Positions 1-6,866 of a DNA stretch of 29,400 bases are shown one piece after another; positions within the stretch are counted from its first letter, which is position 1; every line of letters begins with the position of its first letter. Origin of the DNA: Actinomycetes bacterium (GTDB lineage Bacteria; Actinomycetota; Acidimicrobiia; Acidimicrobiales; JAJYPT01); assembly GCA_021795135.1 (NCBI GenBank), contig JAJYPT010000006.1, positions 1-29,400 of the forward strand. The letters are read 5' to 3'. The notes under the pieces were generated by a model that saw only the letters and a program-made list of their open reading frames with translations, did not search any database and had not been told where the DNA came from. The position numbers and the translations under genes are program-made.

Positions 1-55
1 CTTGAGGTATTAATACTTCTGGACCTCCAAAATTATCCAAAACTATAGCTTTCAT
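1..55 (-). CDS. Quinone oxidoreductase-like (zinc-type alcohol dehydrogenase superfamily), N-terminus only
   Basis: The first 18 codons, starting at the ATG at 55-53, read MKAIVLDNFGGPEVLIPQ; the rest lies beyond the left edge. This is the usual opening of the NADPH:quinone oxidoreductase branch of the medium-chain dehydrogenases, with an M-K-A-I start and a GGPEVL turn. AGAGGA sits just upstream as a ribosome binding site. The substrate cannot be judged from so short a piece. Confidence 0.75.
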   Translation of the reverse strand, partial: MKAIVLDNFGGPEVLIPQ

Positions 56-104
56 ATTTCCTCTTTGCCTAAATAAAATAAGCTGCTGTGAAACTCGGGT
101 AAAT

Positions 105-136
105 AAAAATAGCTTGGAAGATTCCAAGCTATTTTT
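105..136 (-). terminator. Rho-independent terminator of the BON-domain gene
   Basis: A perfect 15-bp inverted repeat (105-119 and 122-136), whose actual loop would be about 4-6 nt, starts 16 bases past the stop of the BON gene. On the minus strand it runs AATAGCTTGGAA, loop, TTCCAAGCTATT and ends in a T-rich tract (TTTTTATTT). It separates the BON gene from the oxidoreductase gene at the left edge. The A-rich left side would also let it act on plus-strand transcripts. Confidence 0.85.
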
Positions 137-151
137 ATTATTAATTACTAA

Positions 152-712
152 TTAGGAAATAGAACTAGCCTCTATAGAAGCAGCCTTATTAGGAGCAGGA
201 GTATTAGGTAGATGAAGATAACTTTCCACCCTTTCTATCCCTGATACAGTACATACTTTTCGTTCTAGTTCTTTGATCTGAGCTGGATCTTTCAACTGAC
301 CCCTTAAAATGACTACTTTTTGTTCTACGTTTACTTCTACCTCATTGGTAGGGAAACTAAGTTGACTCATAGCTTGTCGTACCTGATCCAACACTACAGA
401 ACTTGGCTTATCCCCAGTCATAAAAGTACTTGCTTGACCTGCTGGTTCAGATGAAGAATTACTTTTAAAATTGCTAGGAATTTTTTCTTTTATTGGATCA
501 GGGAGTTTATCTTGAATTTGAGAGGGAATCTTTACATCCATATCTTGAGCTTGTTGTTTTACCATAGTCATAGCTGTATTTTTTGTTTGAGCTCTTCTTT
601 TTTCTCCTGATTCTGGATCAAGCAAATAAGCCAAAGATGCTCCTAAGAAAACAAAAAAAGCTCCCCTTATAGAAAAAAGCCTCATCTTCTTTTTTTTACT
701 TCTAATCTTCAT
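152..712 (-). CDS. Membrane-anchored BON-domain protein
   Basis: This 186-residue protein has a very basic N-terminus, one hydrophobic segment at about residues 14-31, and the short motif LDPESGEKRR, which often follows the membrane anchor in small actinobacterial YtxH/BON-type proteins. A Pro/Ser/Lys-rich linker fills residues 50-100. The C-terminal part (about 104-167) looks like a BON domain: a helix, then VEVNVEQKVVILRGQL, then an Ile-Lys-Glu-Leu helix and VSGIERVESYLHL. BON domains are thought to bind phospholipid surfaces and take part in envelope maintenance; the role here is not known. AAGGAAAG precedes the ATG at 712. The gene is alone between a 212-bp upstream gap and a strong terminator, so it is probably monocistronic. 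Confidence 0.75.
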   Translation of the reverse strand: MKIRSKKKKMRLFSIRGAFFVFLGASLAYLLDPESGEKRRAQTKNTAMTMVKQQAQDMDVKIPSQIQDKLPDPIKEKIPSNFKSNSSSEPAGQASTFMTGDKPSSVVLDQVRQAMSQLSFPTNEVEVNVEQKVVILRGQLKDPAQIKELERKVCTVSGIERVESYLHLPNTPAPNKAASIEASSIS

Positions 713-793
713 CTTTCCTTCTTTCTCTATTAATATTTTTTACCCATGTCTCATCGAGTAGAAATATAGGACTTTCGATTTATAAAACCTCTT

Positions 794-807
794 ATGTCAA
801 ATGACAT
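794..807. repeat. Short palindrome upstream of the BON gene
   Basis: ATGTCA-AA-TGACAT is a 6-bp inverted repeat about 80 bp upstream of the BON gene start, in the 713-924 gap. Its right half contains TTGACA when read on the minus strand, but no good -10 lies at the right distance. It may be an operator or chance in AT-rich DNA. Confidence 0.2.
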
Positions 808-924
808 TTATTTTATTTACAAATTAAAAACAAAAATCATAGCAAGCAAAATAAAATTTTGGTTTCCAATAAGAGTCTTACCCAACCAATAGAGCTATTA
901 CTCGAATAAGTTTTATCAAAATTT

Positions 925-1665
925 CTAATATTGTTGTAAAGAAGGTCTTATGAGTAACTCATTAATTGAGACTCTAGATGGTTGAGAAATAGCAAAAGCT
1001 GTTATGGAAGCTATGTCATCTGCAGTTAAGGCTTCTACCTCGTTGTACATTTTTTTGGTAGCCTCTTTAACATTGGGATCACTAATGTGGTCACTCAATT
1101 CAGTATCAACAGCTCCTGGTTCAACTACAATAACGCGTACATTTTTGCCTACTAGCTCTTGGCGCAGTCCTTCTGACCAGCCATTCATACCCCATTTAGT
1201 AGCACTATATATAGAGGAACCAGCTCTAGCTTTGCGCCCTGCAACAGAAGATATGTTAACTATATCCCCACCTTTTTCTAATAGAGGTTCAAGGAATACC
1301 TCTGTGGTAGTTATAGCTCCTAAAAGGTTTATCTCTATCATTCGTCGCCATTCAGATACTTTTCTCTGCTCAAATGGTGACAAAAGCATTTGGCCTGCAT
1401 TATTTACTAAACCGTCAACTTTCCCAAACTCTTGGAGAGTTTTGTTTTTAGCGTCTCTAATAGATTCAATATCTGTCACATCAGCTGCAATAGCTAATGC
1501 ATGACCGCCTTTATCATTTATTTGATTAGCTAATTGCTCTATTCGCTCATACCTTCTAGCCAATAAAGCAACCCCGGCTCCAGCTTCTCCAAATTGTCTA
1601 GCCATAGCTTCTCCTATACCGCTAGAAGCACCTGTTATAACAATGACACGTCCCTTTAAATTCAC
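925..1665 (-). CDS. Classical short-chain dehydrogenase/reductase (SDR)
   Basis: The 246-residue length is typical of a classical SDR. The Rossmann motif TGASSGIG lies at residues 11-18, the NNAG motif is near residue 88, and the catalytic S-x(n)-YSATK (Tyr and Lys, about residues 153-157) is present. The LARR segment after beta-2 suggests NADP(H) preference. The substrate cannot be told; the LPS/VEPGAVDTEL style of the C-terminal part resembles YdfG/clavulanate-dehydrogenase-like SDRs. An RBS (AGAAAGGAT) precedes the ATG at 1665. The gene is divergent from the DUF3147-like pair across a 165-bp gap. Confidence 0.9.
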   Translation of the reverse strand: MNLKGRVIVITGASSGIGEAMARQFGEAGAGVALLARRYERIEQLANQINDKGGHALAIAADVTDIESIRDAKNKTLQEFGKVDGLVNNAGQMLLSPFEQRKVSEWRRMIEINLLGAITTTEVFLEPLLEKGGDIVNISSVAGRKARAGSSIYSATKWGMNGWSEGLRQELVGKNVRVIVVEPGAVDTELSDHISDPNVKEATKKMYNEVEALTADDIASITAFAISQPSRVSINELLIRPSLQQY

Positions 1666-1749
1666 ATTAATCCTTTCTAGGAAATTATTTTCTTTGGTAT
1701 AAAAAATTTCAATATTAAAAAAAGATAATTAGTTTAGATAAAAAATAAC

Positions 1750-1769
1750 TGGTAAAAAAGGCTTTACCA
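1750..1769. promoter_or_regulatory. Inverted repeat in the divergent SDR / DUF3147 promoter region
   Basis: TGGTAAA, 6 bases, TTTACCA forms a 7-bp perfect inverted repeat midway between two divergent genes. The size and spacing suit a dimeric repressor site, but no regulator gene is adjacent, so function is inference. Confidence 0.25.
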
Positions 1770-1830
1770 TTACAATTCACAAACCAAAAAATTGAATTAA
1801 CTTATTTTTATTATACCCAAGGATAAAGAA

Positions 1831-2169
1831 TTGACTCTAGCTCTAGAACTAATAGGTGAATCAATGTTAGGAGGAATACTAGTTGTGGTTTTCTCCATTA
1901 TAGGAGAAATTATCAAACCACGAACTTTTTCTGGTTTATTTGGTTCTGCTCCTTCAATTGCCTTAGGGGGCTTGATTATAAGTGCAGTTACTCAAAATAT
2001 CTCATTCTTGAAACAACAATTAATTGGAATGATTTTTGGGTCTTTTGGAATGATCGTTTATTGTATAACAGCTTATTTATTACTTAAGCGTATAAAGGCA
2101 TTAAAAGCTTCTTCTTTAGCCCTAATTACTTGGTTTATTGTTACCTATCTTTTCTTTACACGACTTTGA
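1831..2169 (+). CDS. DUF3147-like small membrane protein, first of a pair
   Basis: A 112-residue, very hydrophobic protein with about four membrane spans. The motif FSGLFGSAPSIALGGL resembles a conserved stretch I associate with small DUF3147-type inner-membrane proteins; function is unknown. The TTG at 1831 is chosen because AAGGAT lies 7-11 bases upstream and the hydrophobic N-terminus begins there. The stop overlaps the next gene by 4 bases (TTGA), showing a translationally coupled pair. The two products probably assemble together. Family assignment is from memory of the motif, not from a search. Confidence 0.65.
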   Translation: MTLALELIGESMLGGILVVVFSIIGEIIKPRTFSGLFGSAPSIALGGLIISAVTQNISFLKQQLIGMIFGSFGMIVYCITAYLLLKRIKALKASSLALITWFIVTYLFFTRL

Positions 2170-2618
2170 TAAAAAATAATTCTAATCAAGAAAAAACAAT
2201 AGACATTAAATCAATTAAACCTTGTTTTAATTCTGCCAATCTAAAACAAATTCGTCCAAAAGATATAATTATAAGATTTATATTCGGAGTAATAGTTTCT
2301 GCTCTTGCTGGAATAATATCTAGTCATTTTGGTCCAAAGATAGGCGGATCATTCCTAAGCTATCCTGCTATACTACCTGCTAGCCTTACTCTTATACAAG
2401 CAAAAGACAGCAAAATAGAATCAAGAAAACAAGCTTGGGGAGCAATCTTTGGAGGAGTAGGTCTTGTAGGTTTTTCTTCCATAGGAAGTTATTTAATAAC
2501 TAGTTTAAATCCTCTTTTAGTATTATCTACATTATTATTAATTTGGATTATTATTTCTGTCGGATTATATTTTATAGTTTTAGGAATATATAAACTGATA
2601 TCAAAAAAATTACAATAG
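2166..2618 (+). CDS. DUF3147-like membrane protein, second of a pair
   Basis: About 150 residues with four predicted membrane spans. The segment FGPKIGGSFLSYPAILPASL matches the family signature I recall for DUF3147 (GPxxGGxFLxxPAIxPAS). The open frame extends up to a TTG at 2130, but I place the start at the TTG at 2166, which overlaps the stop of the preceding gene as TTGA; the 12 extra residues would lie inside the upstream gene and have no ribosome binding site. The gene ends 9 bp before the convergent GT9 gene. The physiological role is unknown. Confidence 0.65.
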   Translation: MIKNNSNQEKTIDIKSIKPCFNSANLKQIRPKDIIIRFIFGVIVSALAGIISSHFGPKIGGSFLSYPAILPASLTLIQAKDSKIESRKQAWGAIFGGVGLVGFSSIGSYLITSLNPLLVLSTLLLIWIIISVGLYFIVLGIYKLISKKLQ

Positions 2619-2625
2619 CTATTTA

Positions 2626-2661
2626 AATTATCCTTTTAGAACCTCTTCTAAAAGGATAATT
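2626..2661. terminator. 16-bp perfect hairpin between convergent genes, inside the GT9 coding end
   Basis: The arms 2626-2641 and 2646-2661 are exactly complementary with a CCTC loop. The hairpin starts 8 bases after the DUF3147-like stop and covers the last 11 codons and the stop of the convergent GT9 gene. There is no long T-tract, so it may be a weak bidirectional terminator or an RNA 3'-end stabiliser. Confidence 0.55.
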
Positions 2662-3764
2662 ACTTCTCCTGGCTCAACTGACTTAGAGGAAGAAACAAGG
2701 TTTCTTTTTTGCAAATAAACACAATCGTTTTGTAAGCATCTAATTTTTGGTATTGATTCAATTGATCCATCATCAAATGAATCAATTTTTGCTAAAGAAC
2801 GATTTAATGCTTTATTTAAAGGTGCCCATCTGCTGGGATCTGAACCTTGAAAAATCGTAATACTGGGAATATGTAAAGCAGCCCCCAGGTGCGCAATTCC
2901 TGTATCGTTACTTATCAAAGCTTTGGAACGAGAAAGAATGGCAGCCAAAACTCCCAAGCTTGTTTTCCCACCTAAATCTACAACCGGAGCGGGAATCAAT
3001 TGAGACAATTCCTTAGTCAAAAAAACTTCAGATTTGTTCCCTGTTAAAATAACTTTATATCCTAATGATGTGAGAAAATTACCCACAGAAGCAAAATTAG
3101 ATAAGGGCCATCTTCTAATTTCACTGTTTGCCCCCGGGTGAAGACATACGAAAGGAGAATCCCCTATAGACAATTGATCTAATATTTGATCTGCTTGTTT
3201 TATCTCTAAATCTGAAACAGGAAATTCTAAATCAACATTATCGCTAGAAAATCCAAGAAGTGAAACTAAATTCATCAACCTGAGGCTCTCGTGGTCTTTG
3301 GAATTGTATTCAATAAAATATTCTTTATTGGGGCGCCATTGTCCCGGCAAAAAAAATCCTGAAGTAATTTTTGCTCCTAAAAGCAAAGTGAAAGAATTGC
3401 TTGTTATTCCACTTCCTTGAAACTGTAAAGCTAAATCAAATTCCCTATCTTGGATTTTAGAAATAAAAGAGCTTATCTGTTTAGCTTCAAGAGGCTGAAC
3501 TTCAGGAATACCTGGCCATCCTTTGAATTCAATAAACTCATCAATATAATTAGGAAATCTATCAGCTAAATCTTTTACAGATGGCAATCCTATAAAACTC
3601 ATATGGGCATATGGAAGATGCTTTTTCAAAGCTCGCAAAGCAGGGATTCCAAGCAAAAAATCGCCAAGACCCGGTAAAGCCCTTACAACTACAACTTTGG
3701 TTACAAAACCAACTGTTTTAGTTCTAGAATTTATTGCTGGTTGTTCTATATCTTGTACAGACAT
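2628..3764 (-). CDS. Glycosyltransferase family 9 (heptosyltransferase-like)
   Basis: About 378 residues with the GT-B architecture of the ADP-heptose:LPS heptosyltransferase family. VVVVRALPGLGDFLLGIPAL near the N-terminus forms the acceptor-side loop. FVCLHPGANSEIRRWP begins the C-terminal Rossmann domain, and SNDTGIAHLGAAL plus the FQGSDPSRWAPL segment form the nucleotide-sugar site. In an actinobacterium the donor need not be heptose; a role in a surface glycan is inferred. The open frame extends upstream through the 3' part of tRNA-Ser (residues MGSNPTPSA), which is not coding. The first sensible start is the ATG at 3764-3762, whose A is the terminal A of the tRNA CCA end. No Shine-Dalgarno sequence is possible there. 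Confidence 0.85.
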   Translation of the reverse strand: MSVQDIEQPAINSRTKTVGFVTKVVVVRALPGLGDFLLGIPALRALKKHLPYAHMSFIGLPSVKDLADRFPNYIDEFIEFKGWPGIPEVQPLEAKQISSFISKIQDREFDLALQFQGSGITSNSFTLLLGAKITSGFFLPGQWRPNKEYFIEYNSKDHESLRLMNLVSLLGFSSDNVDLEFPVSDLEIKQADQILDQLSIGDSPFVCLHPGANSEIRRWPLSNFASVGNFLTSLGYKVILTGNKSEVFLTKELSQLIPAPVVDLGGKTSLGVLAAILSRSKALISNDTGIAHLGAALHIPSITIFQGSDPSRWAPLNKALNRSLAKIDSFDDGSIESIPKIRCLQNDCVYLQKRNLVSSSKSVEPGEVIILLEEVLKG

Positions 3765-3850
3765 GGCGGAGGGAGTGGGATTTGAACCCACGGGGCTACT
3801 AACCCAAGGCTTTTCAAGAGCCTCGCATTCGGCCGCTCTGCCATCCCTCC
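3764..3850 (-). tRNA. tRNA-Ser(UGA)
   Basis: An 87-nt class II tRNA with a 7-bp acceptor stem (GGAGGGA with TCCCTCC), discriminator G and an encoded CCA. The anticodon loop CTTGAAA on an AGGCT/AGCCT stem gives TGA. A long variable arm (GGGTTAGTAGCCC region) and the T-loop GTTCAAATC are present. It is the only one of the four tRNAs here with CCA encoded, and that CCA runs straight into the start codon of the GT9 gene. Confidence 0.95.
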
Positions 3851-4180
3851 ATCAAATACATTAGCCTGATGTTGAGGCTTAGTTATCTTATTTCGTAAAC
3901 CTTATAGCTAATTATCTGCTTCTCATTAAAGCTTTTTACACTTAAAGCCTATTTTTTAAAAAAAGGAAAACTTCTTTATAAGCTCTTTTAATTATTTCAA
4001 CTTTAATAATCAAATTATGACTAAACAACTTCTTGTTTTGACAGCACTGTTAGGAAATTTTCAGTAGGTCCAAAATTGAACTAAGTACTACTAAATTGTA
4101 TTGAATATACATTTATCTTTATTAATTATTTATTCAATTGAATTTTAATAAAAAATGCTTCTAGTTGAGATGTTGCGGAC

Positions 4181-4198
4181 TTGAAATAGGTATTTCAA
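4181..4198. promoter_or_regulatory. Palindrome TTGAAATA-GG-TATTTCAA upstream of larB
   Basis: A perfect 8-bp inverted repeat with a 2-bp centre, about 140 bp upstream of larB in the gene-free gap. The compact symmetry suits a dimeric regulator, but the distance from the gene and the AT-richness leave chance as an alternative. Confidence 0.3.
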
Positions 4199-4256
4199 TT
4201 GATACAAACAATAAATTAGTTTTAATTGCTTTCAATCTTAATAAATTCTAATAAAT

Positions 4257-4285
4257 TTCAAAAAGAAGTTTTATTTCCTTATAAT
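4257..4285 (+). promoter_or_regulatory. Candidate larB promoter
   Basis: TTCAAA (4257-4262) and TATAAT (4280-4285) are separated by 17 bp and lie 50 bp upstream of the larB ATG. The -10 is perfect and the -35 matches the consensus at four of six positions. AT-rich background makes such matches common. Confidence 0.35.
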
Positions 4286-4334
4286 TTGAATTATCCACAT
4301 TCAAAGACTCATTTAAGTCAGAATAGTTAAAATT

Positions 4335-5096
4335 ATGAACCAAGTATCATTACTACAACTTTTAAAAAACGTATCAGAAGGTGTAACTAGTCCTGATGAA
4401 GCTTTAACTCAACTAAAAAAACTGCCCTTTAATGATTTAGGTTTTGCTCGCATTGATCATCATAGAAACATTCGTCAAAACATACCTGAAGCTATTTATG
4501 GTCCTAGTAAGACCCCTCAACAATGTTCTCTAATTGTTTCCGAACTACTTTCTGAACCAAATGGAGGACCAGTCTTGCTAACTAGAGCAAACTTGCAACA
4601 AATGCAACTATGTGTAAGTGAAAACCCTGGATCTACAATAAGTTGTTCTAAAGAAAATGAACTTTATACTCTCTATTGGCGTCCAGGAGCTTCGCGAAAA
4701 GAAAAAATACTCATACTTACAGCTGGCACTGCAGATCTTCCAGTAGCCGAAGAAGCAAACGCAACTTTAAAATCTTATGGTTTTTCTCCTCAATTGATAG
4801 CTGATTGTGGAGTAGCTGGCATACATAGATTGTTCGCATCTATAACTCAGGTTTTGGAAGCAGATGCCATTATTGTTGTAGCTGGCATGGAAGGAGCCTT
4901 AGCAAGCGTAGTTGGAGGAATAACCCCAGCACCAGTAATAGCTGTACCAACTAGTGTAGGTTATGGAGCGTCCTTAGAAGGAGTTACTGCATTACTAGGA
5001 ATGCTTTCTTCATGTGCTGCTGGACTTAGTGTTGTTGGAATAGACAATGGGTTTGGTGCAGCAACAGCTATAGCCAAAATTATTTTATCAAAATGA
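4335..5096 (+). CDS. larB: LarB, pyridinium-3,5-biscarboxylic acid mononucleotide synthase
   Basis: A 253-residue protein. LarB carboxylates and hydrolyses nicotinic acid adenine dinucleotide, the first step in making the nickel-pincer nucleotide cofactor of lactate racemase and related enzymes. The N-terminal signature GFARIDHHRNIRQNIPEAIYG and the following Lys-Thr-Pro-Gln-Gln fit the family. The C-terminal half is PurE/AIR-carboxylase-like: ILTAGTADLPVAEEA, an ADCGVAGIHR loop (Cys near residue 157), VVAGMEGALASVVGG and VPTSVGYGAS. The gene overlaps larC by 4 bp (ATGA), so the pair is co-translated. No other lar gene (larE, larA) lies in the window. Confidence 0.93.
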   Translation: MNQVSLLQLLKNVSEGVTSPDEALTQLKKLPFNDLGFARIDHHRNIRQNIPEAIYGPSKTPQQCSLIVSELLSEPNGGPVLLTRANLQQMQLCVSENPGSTISCSKENELYTLYWRPGASRKEKILILTAGTADLPVAEEANATLKSYGFSPQLIADCGVAGIHRLFASITQVLEADAIIVVAGMEGALASVVGGITPAPVIAVPTSVGYGASLEGVTALLGMLSSCAAGLSVVGIDNGFGAATAIAKIILSK

Positions 5097-6265
5097 CAAA
5101 TATAGCTTGGTTTAATTGTTTTTCAGGCATAGCAGGAGATATGGCTCTTGGATCTCTTATCGACGCTGGAGCAGATCTAGAAAAAATTCTTTTTTTATTA
5201 AAAAAGCTTCCTATAGATAATTTCAATCTACAAACTCATAAGGTTTCCAGAGGCAGTATTTCTGCTACAAAATTAGAAATTACTGCTTTAGATAATAATG
5301 AACATAGAAATCTTAGCCAGATAAATAACATGCTTGAAAAGGCCCAATTACCTTCTAGATTAAAAAATAGGGCTCAAAGCACCTTCAATAAACTCGCTAT
5401 AGCAGAAGGAAAAATTCATAATAAAAACCCTCAAGAAGTTGAATTTCACGAAGTTGGCAGTTTAGATGCAATAATTGATATTGTAGGAACTTGTGCTGCT
5501 TTAGAAGTTTTAGATATATCTGAAGTTTTCTCTAGTCCTATAGCCATTGGAACTGGTTTTATAGATTCTAACCATGGAATTTTACCCAATCCAGCTCCAG
5601 CTGTAGCCCAACTACTAAAAACAATGCCTGTATTTGGAATTGATATTGAATTAGAAACTACTACTCCAACTGGTGCGGCACTTTTAGCTTCTACTGTATC
5701 TTCATTTGGTCCTATGCCATCTATGGAAATTTCTTCTGTTGGTTATGGAGCAGGAACAGCTAACCCGCCTCAAAGGCCAAATTGTACTCAAGTCATTATT
5801 GGTAACACAAATACCATCTCTGAAAAAGATTTTGAACCTCTAATTCAATTAGATACTAACTTAGATGACACAACAGGCGAAGTAATAGCCTATACAGCTG
5901 AACAATTATTCAAAACAGGTGCTTTAGATGTTTGGGTCACTCCAATAATGATGAAAAAAGGAAGACCTGGACATCTTTTGAGTTGTTTATGCAATATAGA
6001 CAATTACCAACAATTAATTAAAATTATAAAACTAGAGACTGGTTCTTTAGGCGTAAGAGTAAATCCAATAAATCGTTCTATTTCTAATAGACAATTTCAA
6101 TCTATAAATATAGACAATAATCCGCTTATGCTTAAAATAACTTCTTATAATGCTAAAGCAGAATATGAACAAGCAGCTCAAATAGCTCGTGCTCAAGCAA
6201 TTCCGATAAGAGAAGTACTTACAAAAGCTCATCATTATTGGTTAAAAAAAATTAAAGGCCTATGA
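5093..6265 (+). CDS. larC: LarC, nickel-insertion protein for the nickel-pincer cofactor
   Basis: A 390-residue, single uninterrupted frame; in Lactiplantibacillus plantarum the same protein is made by a programmed frameshift (LarC1/LarC2). LarC is a CTP-dependent cyclometallase that inserts Ni into the bisthiocarboxylated cofactor. The N-terminus IAWFNCFSGIAGDMALGSL is diagnostic. EFHEVGSLDAIIDIVG contributes His and Asp residues, and ETTTPTGAALLA follows. The C-terminal domain carries LDTNLDDTTGEVIAY and MMKKGRPGHLLSCLC. It overlaps larB by 4 bp, and the CBS gene follows after 24 bp. Since LarB and LarC are here, LarE and a LarA-type racemase or epimerase should be elsewhere in the genome. 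Confidence 0.93.
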   Translation: MTNIAWFNCFSGIAGDMALGSLIDAGADLEKILFLLKKLPIDNFNLQTHKVSRGSISATKLEITALDNNEHRNLSQINNMLEKAQLPSRLKNRAQSTFNKLAIAEGKIHNKNPQEVEFHEVGSLDAIIDIVGTCAALEVLDISEVFSSPIAIGTGFIDSNHGILPNPAPAVAQLLKTMPVFGIDIELETTTPTGAALLASTVSSFGPMPSMEISSVGYGAGTANPPQRPNCTQVIIGNTNTISEKDFEPLIQLDTNLDDTTGEVIAYTAEQLFKTGALDVWVTPIMMKKGRPGHLLSCLCNIDNYQQLIKIIKLETGSLGVRVNPINRSISNRQFQSINIDNNPLMLKITSYNAKAEYEQAAQIARAQAIPIREVLTKAHHYWLKKIKGL

Positions 6266-6289
6266 TGGTATCAAAAGAAGGAAAATAAA

Positions 6290-6760
6290 ATGGATCTCGA
6301 ACTTATGGCTAAAGACATTATGACTTCTCCCGTTTTGAGTTTTCACACCGAAGAACCTATTGAACAAGCCATTTCAACGCTAGTACAACGAAAAATAGGA
6401 GGAGCTCCAGTAGTTGATGAACAAAATAAAGTTATAGGCAGTTTAGAAAATGATGACCTTATTTTGAGAGATTCCAACATTCACATACCAACTGCTATTT
6501 CTTTATTAGGAGGCGTAGTTGAATGGCCTCCTTCGGTAAAACATTTTGAAGATGATCTAAGAAAAGCCTTTGGATCCAAAGTAGGCGAAGTAATGAATAA
6601 AGATGTCACTACTTGTGCTCCTTCTTCTTCTCTTGATCAAATAGTAAATCTTTTACATCACAACAAACTTCGCCGTCTTCCTGTAGTTGACAAGGAAGGA
6701 AAGTTGGTAGGCATCATAACAAGAGGAGACTTGTTGAAAGCTATGATCAGTTCTAACTAA
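6290..6760 (+). CDS. Two-CBS-domain protein
   Basis: A 156-residue protein made almost entirely of a Bateman module. CBS1 spans about residues 6-65 (AKDIMTSPVLSF ... GGAPVVDEQNKVIGSLENDDL). CBS2 spans about 97-154 (VGEVMNKDVTTCAPSSSL ... LRRLPVVDKEGKLVGIITRGDLLKA). Stand-alone CBS pairs bind adenine nucleotides and act as energy or metabolite sensors; the partner is unknown. The RBS AAGGAAA precedes the ATG. With only 24 bp after larC it probably belongs to the larBC transcript, which may link it to adenylated cofactor chemistry, but that is a guess. Confidence 0.88.
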   Translation: MDLELMAKDIMTSPVLSFHTEEPIEQAISTLVQRKIGGAPVVDEQNKVIGSLENDDLILRDSNIHIPTAISLLGGVVEWPPSVKHFEDDLRKAFGSKVGEVMNKDVTTCAPSSSLDQIVNLLHHNKLRRLPVVDKEGKLVGIITRGDLLKAMISSN

Positions 6761-6801
6761 ATTCTTTGGGATAAAATTATAAAAATTTTAAAAGAAATTT
6801 G

Positions 6802-6832
6802 ATTTATTTATCTAAGATGCCGATAAATAAAT
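6802..6832. repeat. 11-bp inverted repeat between the CBS and PilZ genes
   Basis: ATTTATTTATC and GATAAATAAAT flank a 9-nt loop. The stem is almost all A-T and is followed by TTATAATTT. It might end the larBC-CBS transcript or fold in the PilZ leader; it does not match any riboswitch I know. Confidence 0.35.
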
Positions 6833-6866
6833 TTATAATTTCAATCCTGAAAAGAGAACTGGGGTA

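Larger units (their letters stand above)
3851..4334. other. 484-bp AT-rich intergenic region without a recognisable gene
   Basis: This gap separates tRNA-Ser (minus) from larB (plus), so it must hold divergent promoters. I see no convincing ORF and no structured RNA such as tmRNA, RNase P RNA or SRP RNA. It contains a short palindrome at 4181-4198, a near-palindromic T6A7 stretch near 3947-3965, and a possible larB promoter near 4257-4285. Confidence 0.6.

Noticed and set aside
1004..1504. A 166-codon plus-strand open frame
   Set aside because: It is fully antisense to the SDR gene, which has all its catalytic motifs; the translation has no family features.
2130..2165. Upstream TTG start for the second DUF3147-like gene
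   Set aside because: It lies inside the preceding gene without an SD site; the TTG at 2166 gives the usual 4-bp coupled overlap.
3765..3791. Upstream extension of the GT9 protein (residues MGSNPTPSA)
   Set aside because: These residues come from the T-arm and acceptor stem of tRNA-Ser and are not plausible protein.
6761..6866. c-di-GMP riboswitch in the PilZ leader
   Set aside because: The only structure is a simple A-T hairpin; no GEMM-type conserved core is seen.
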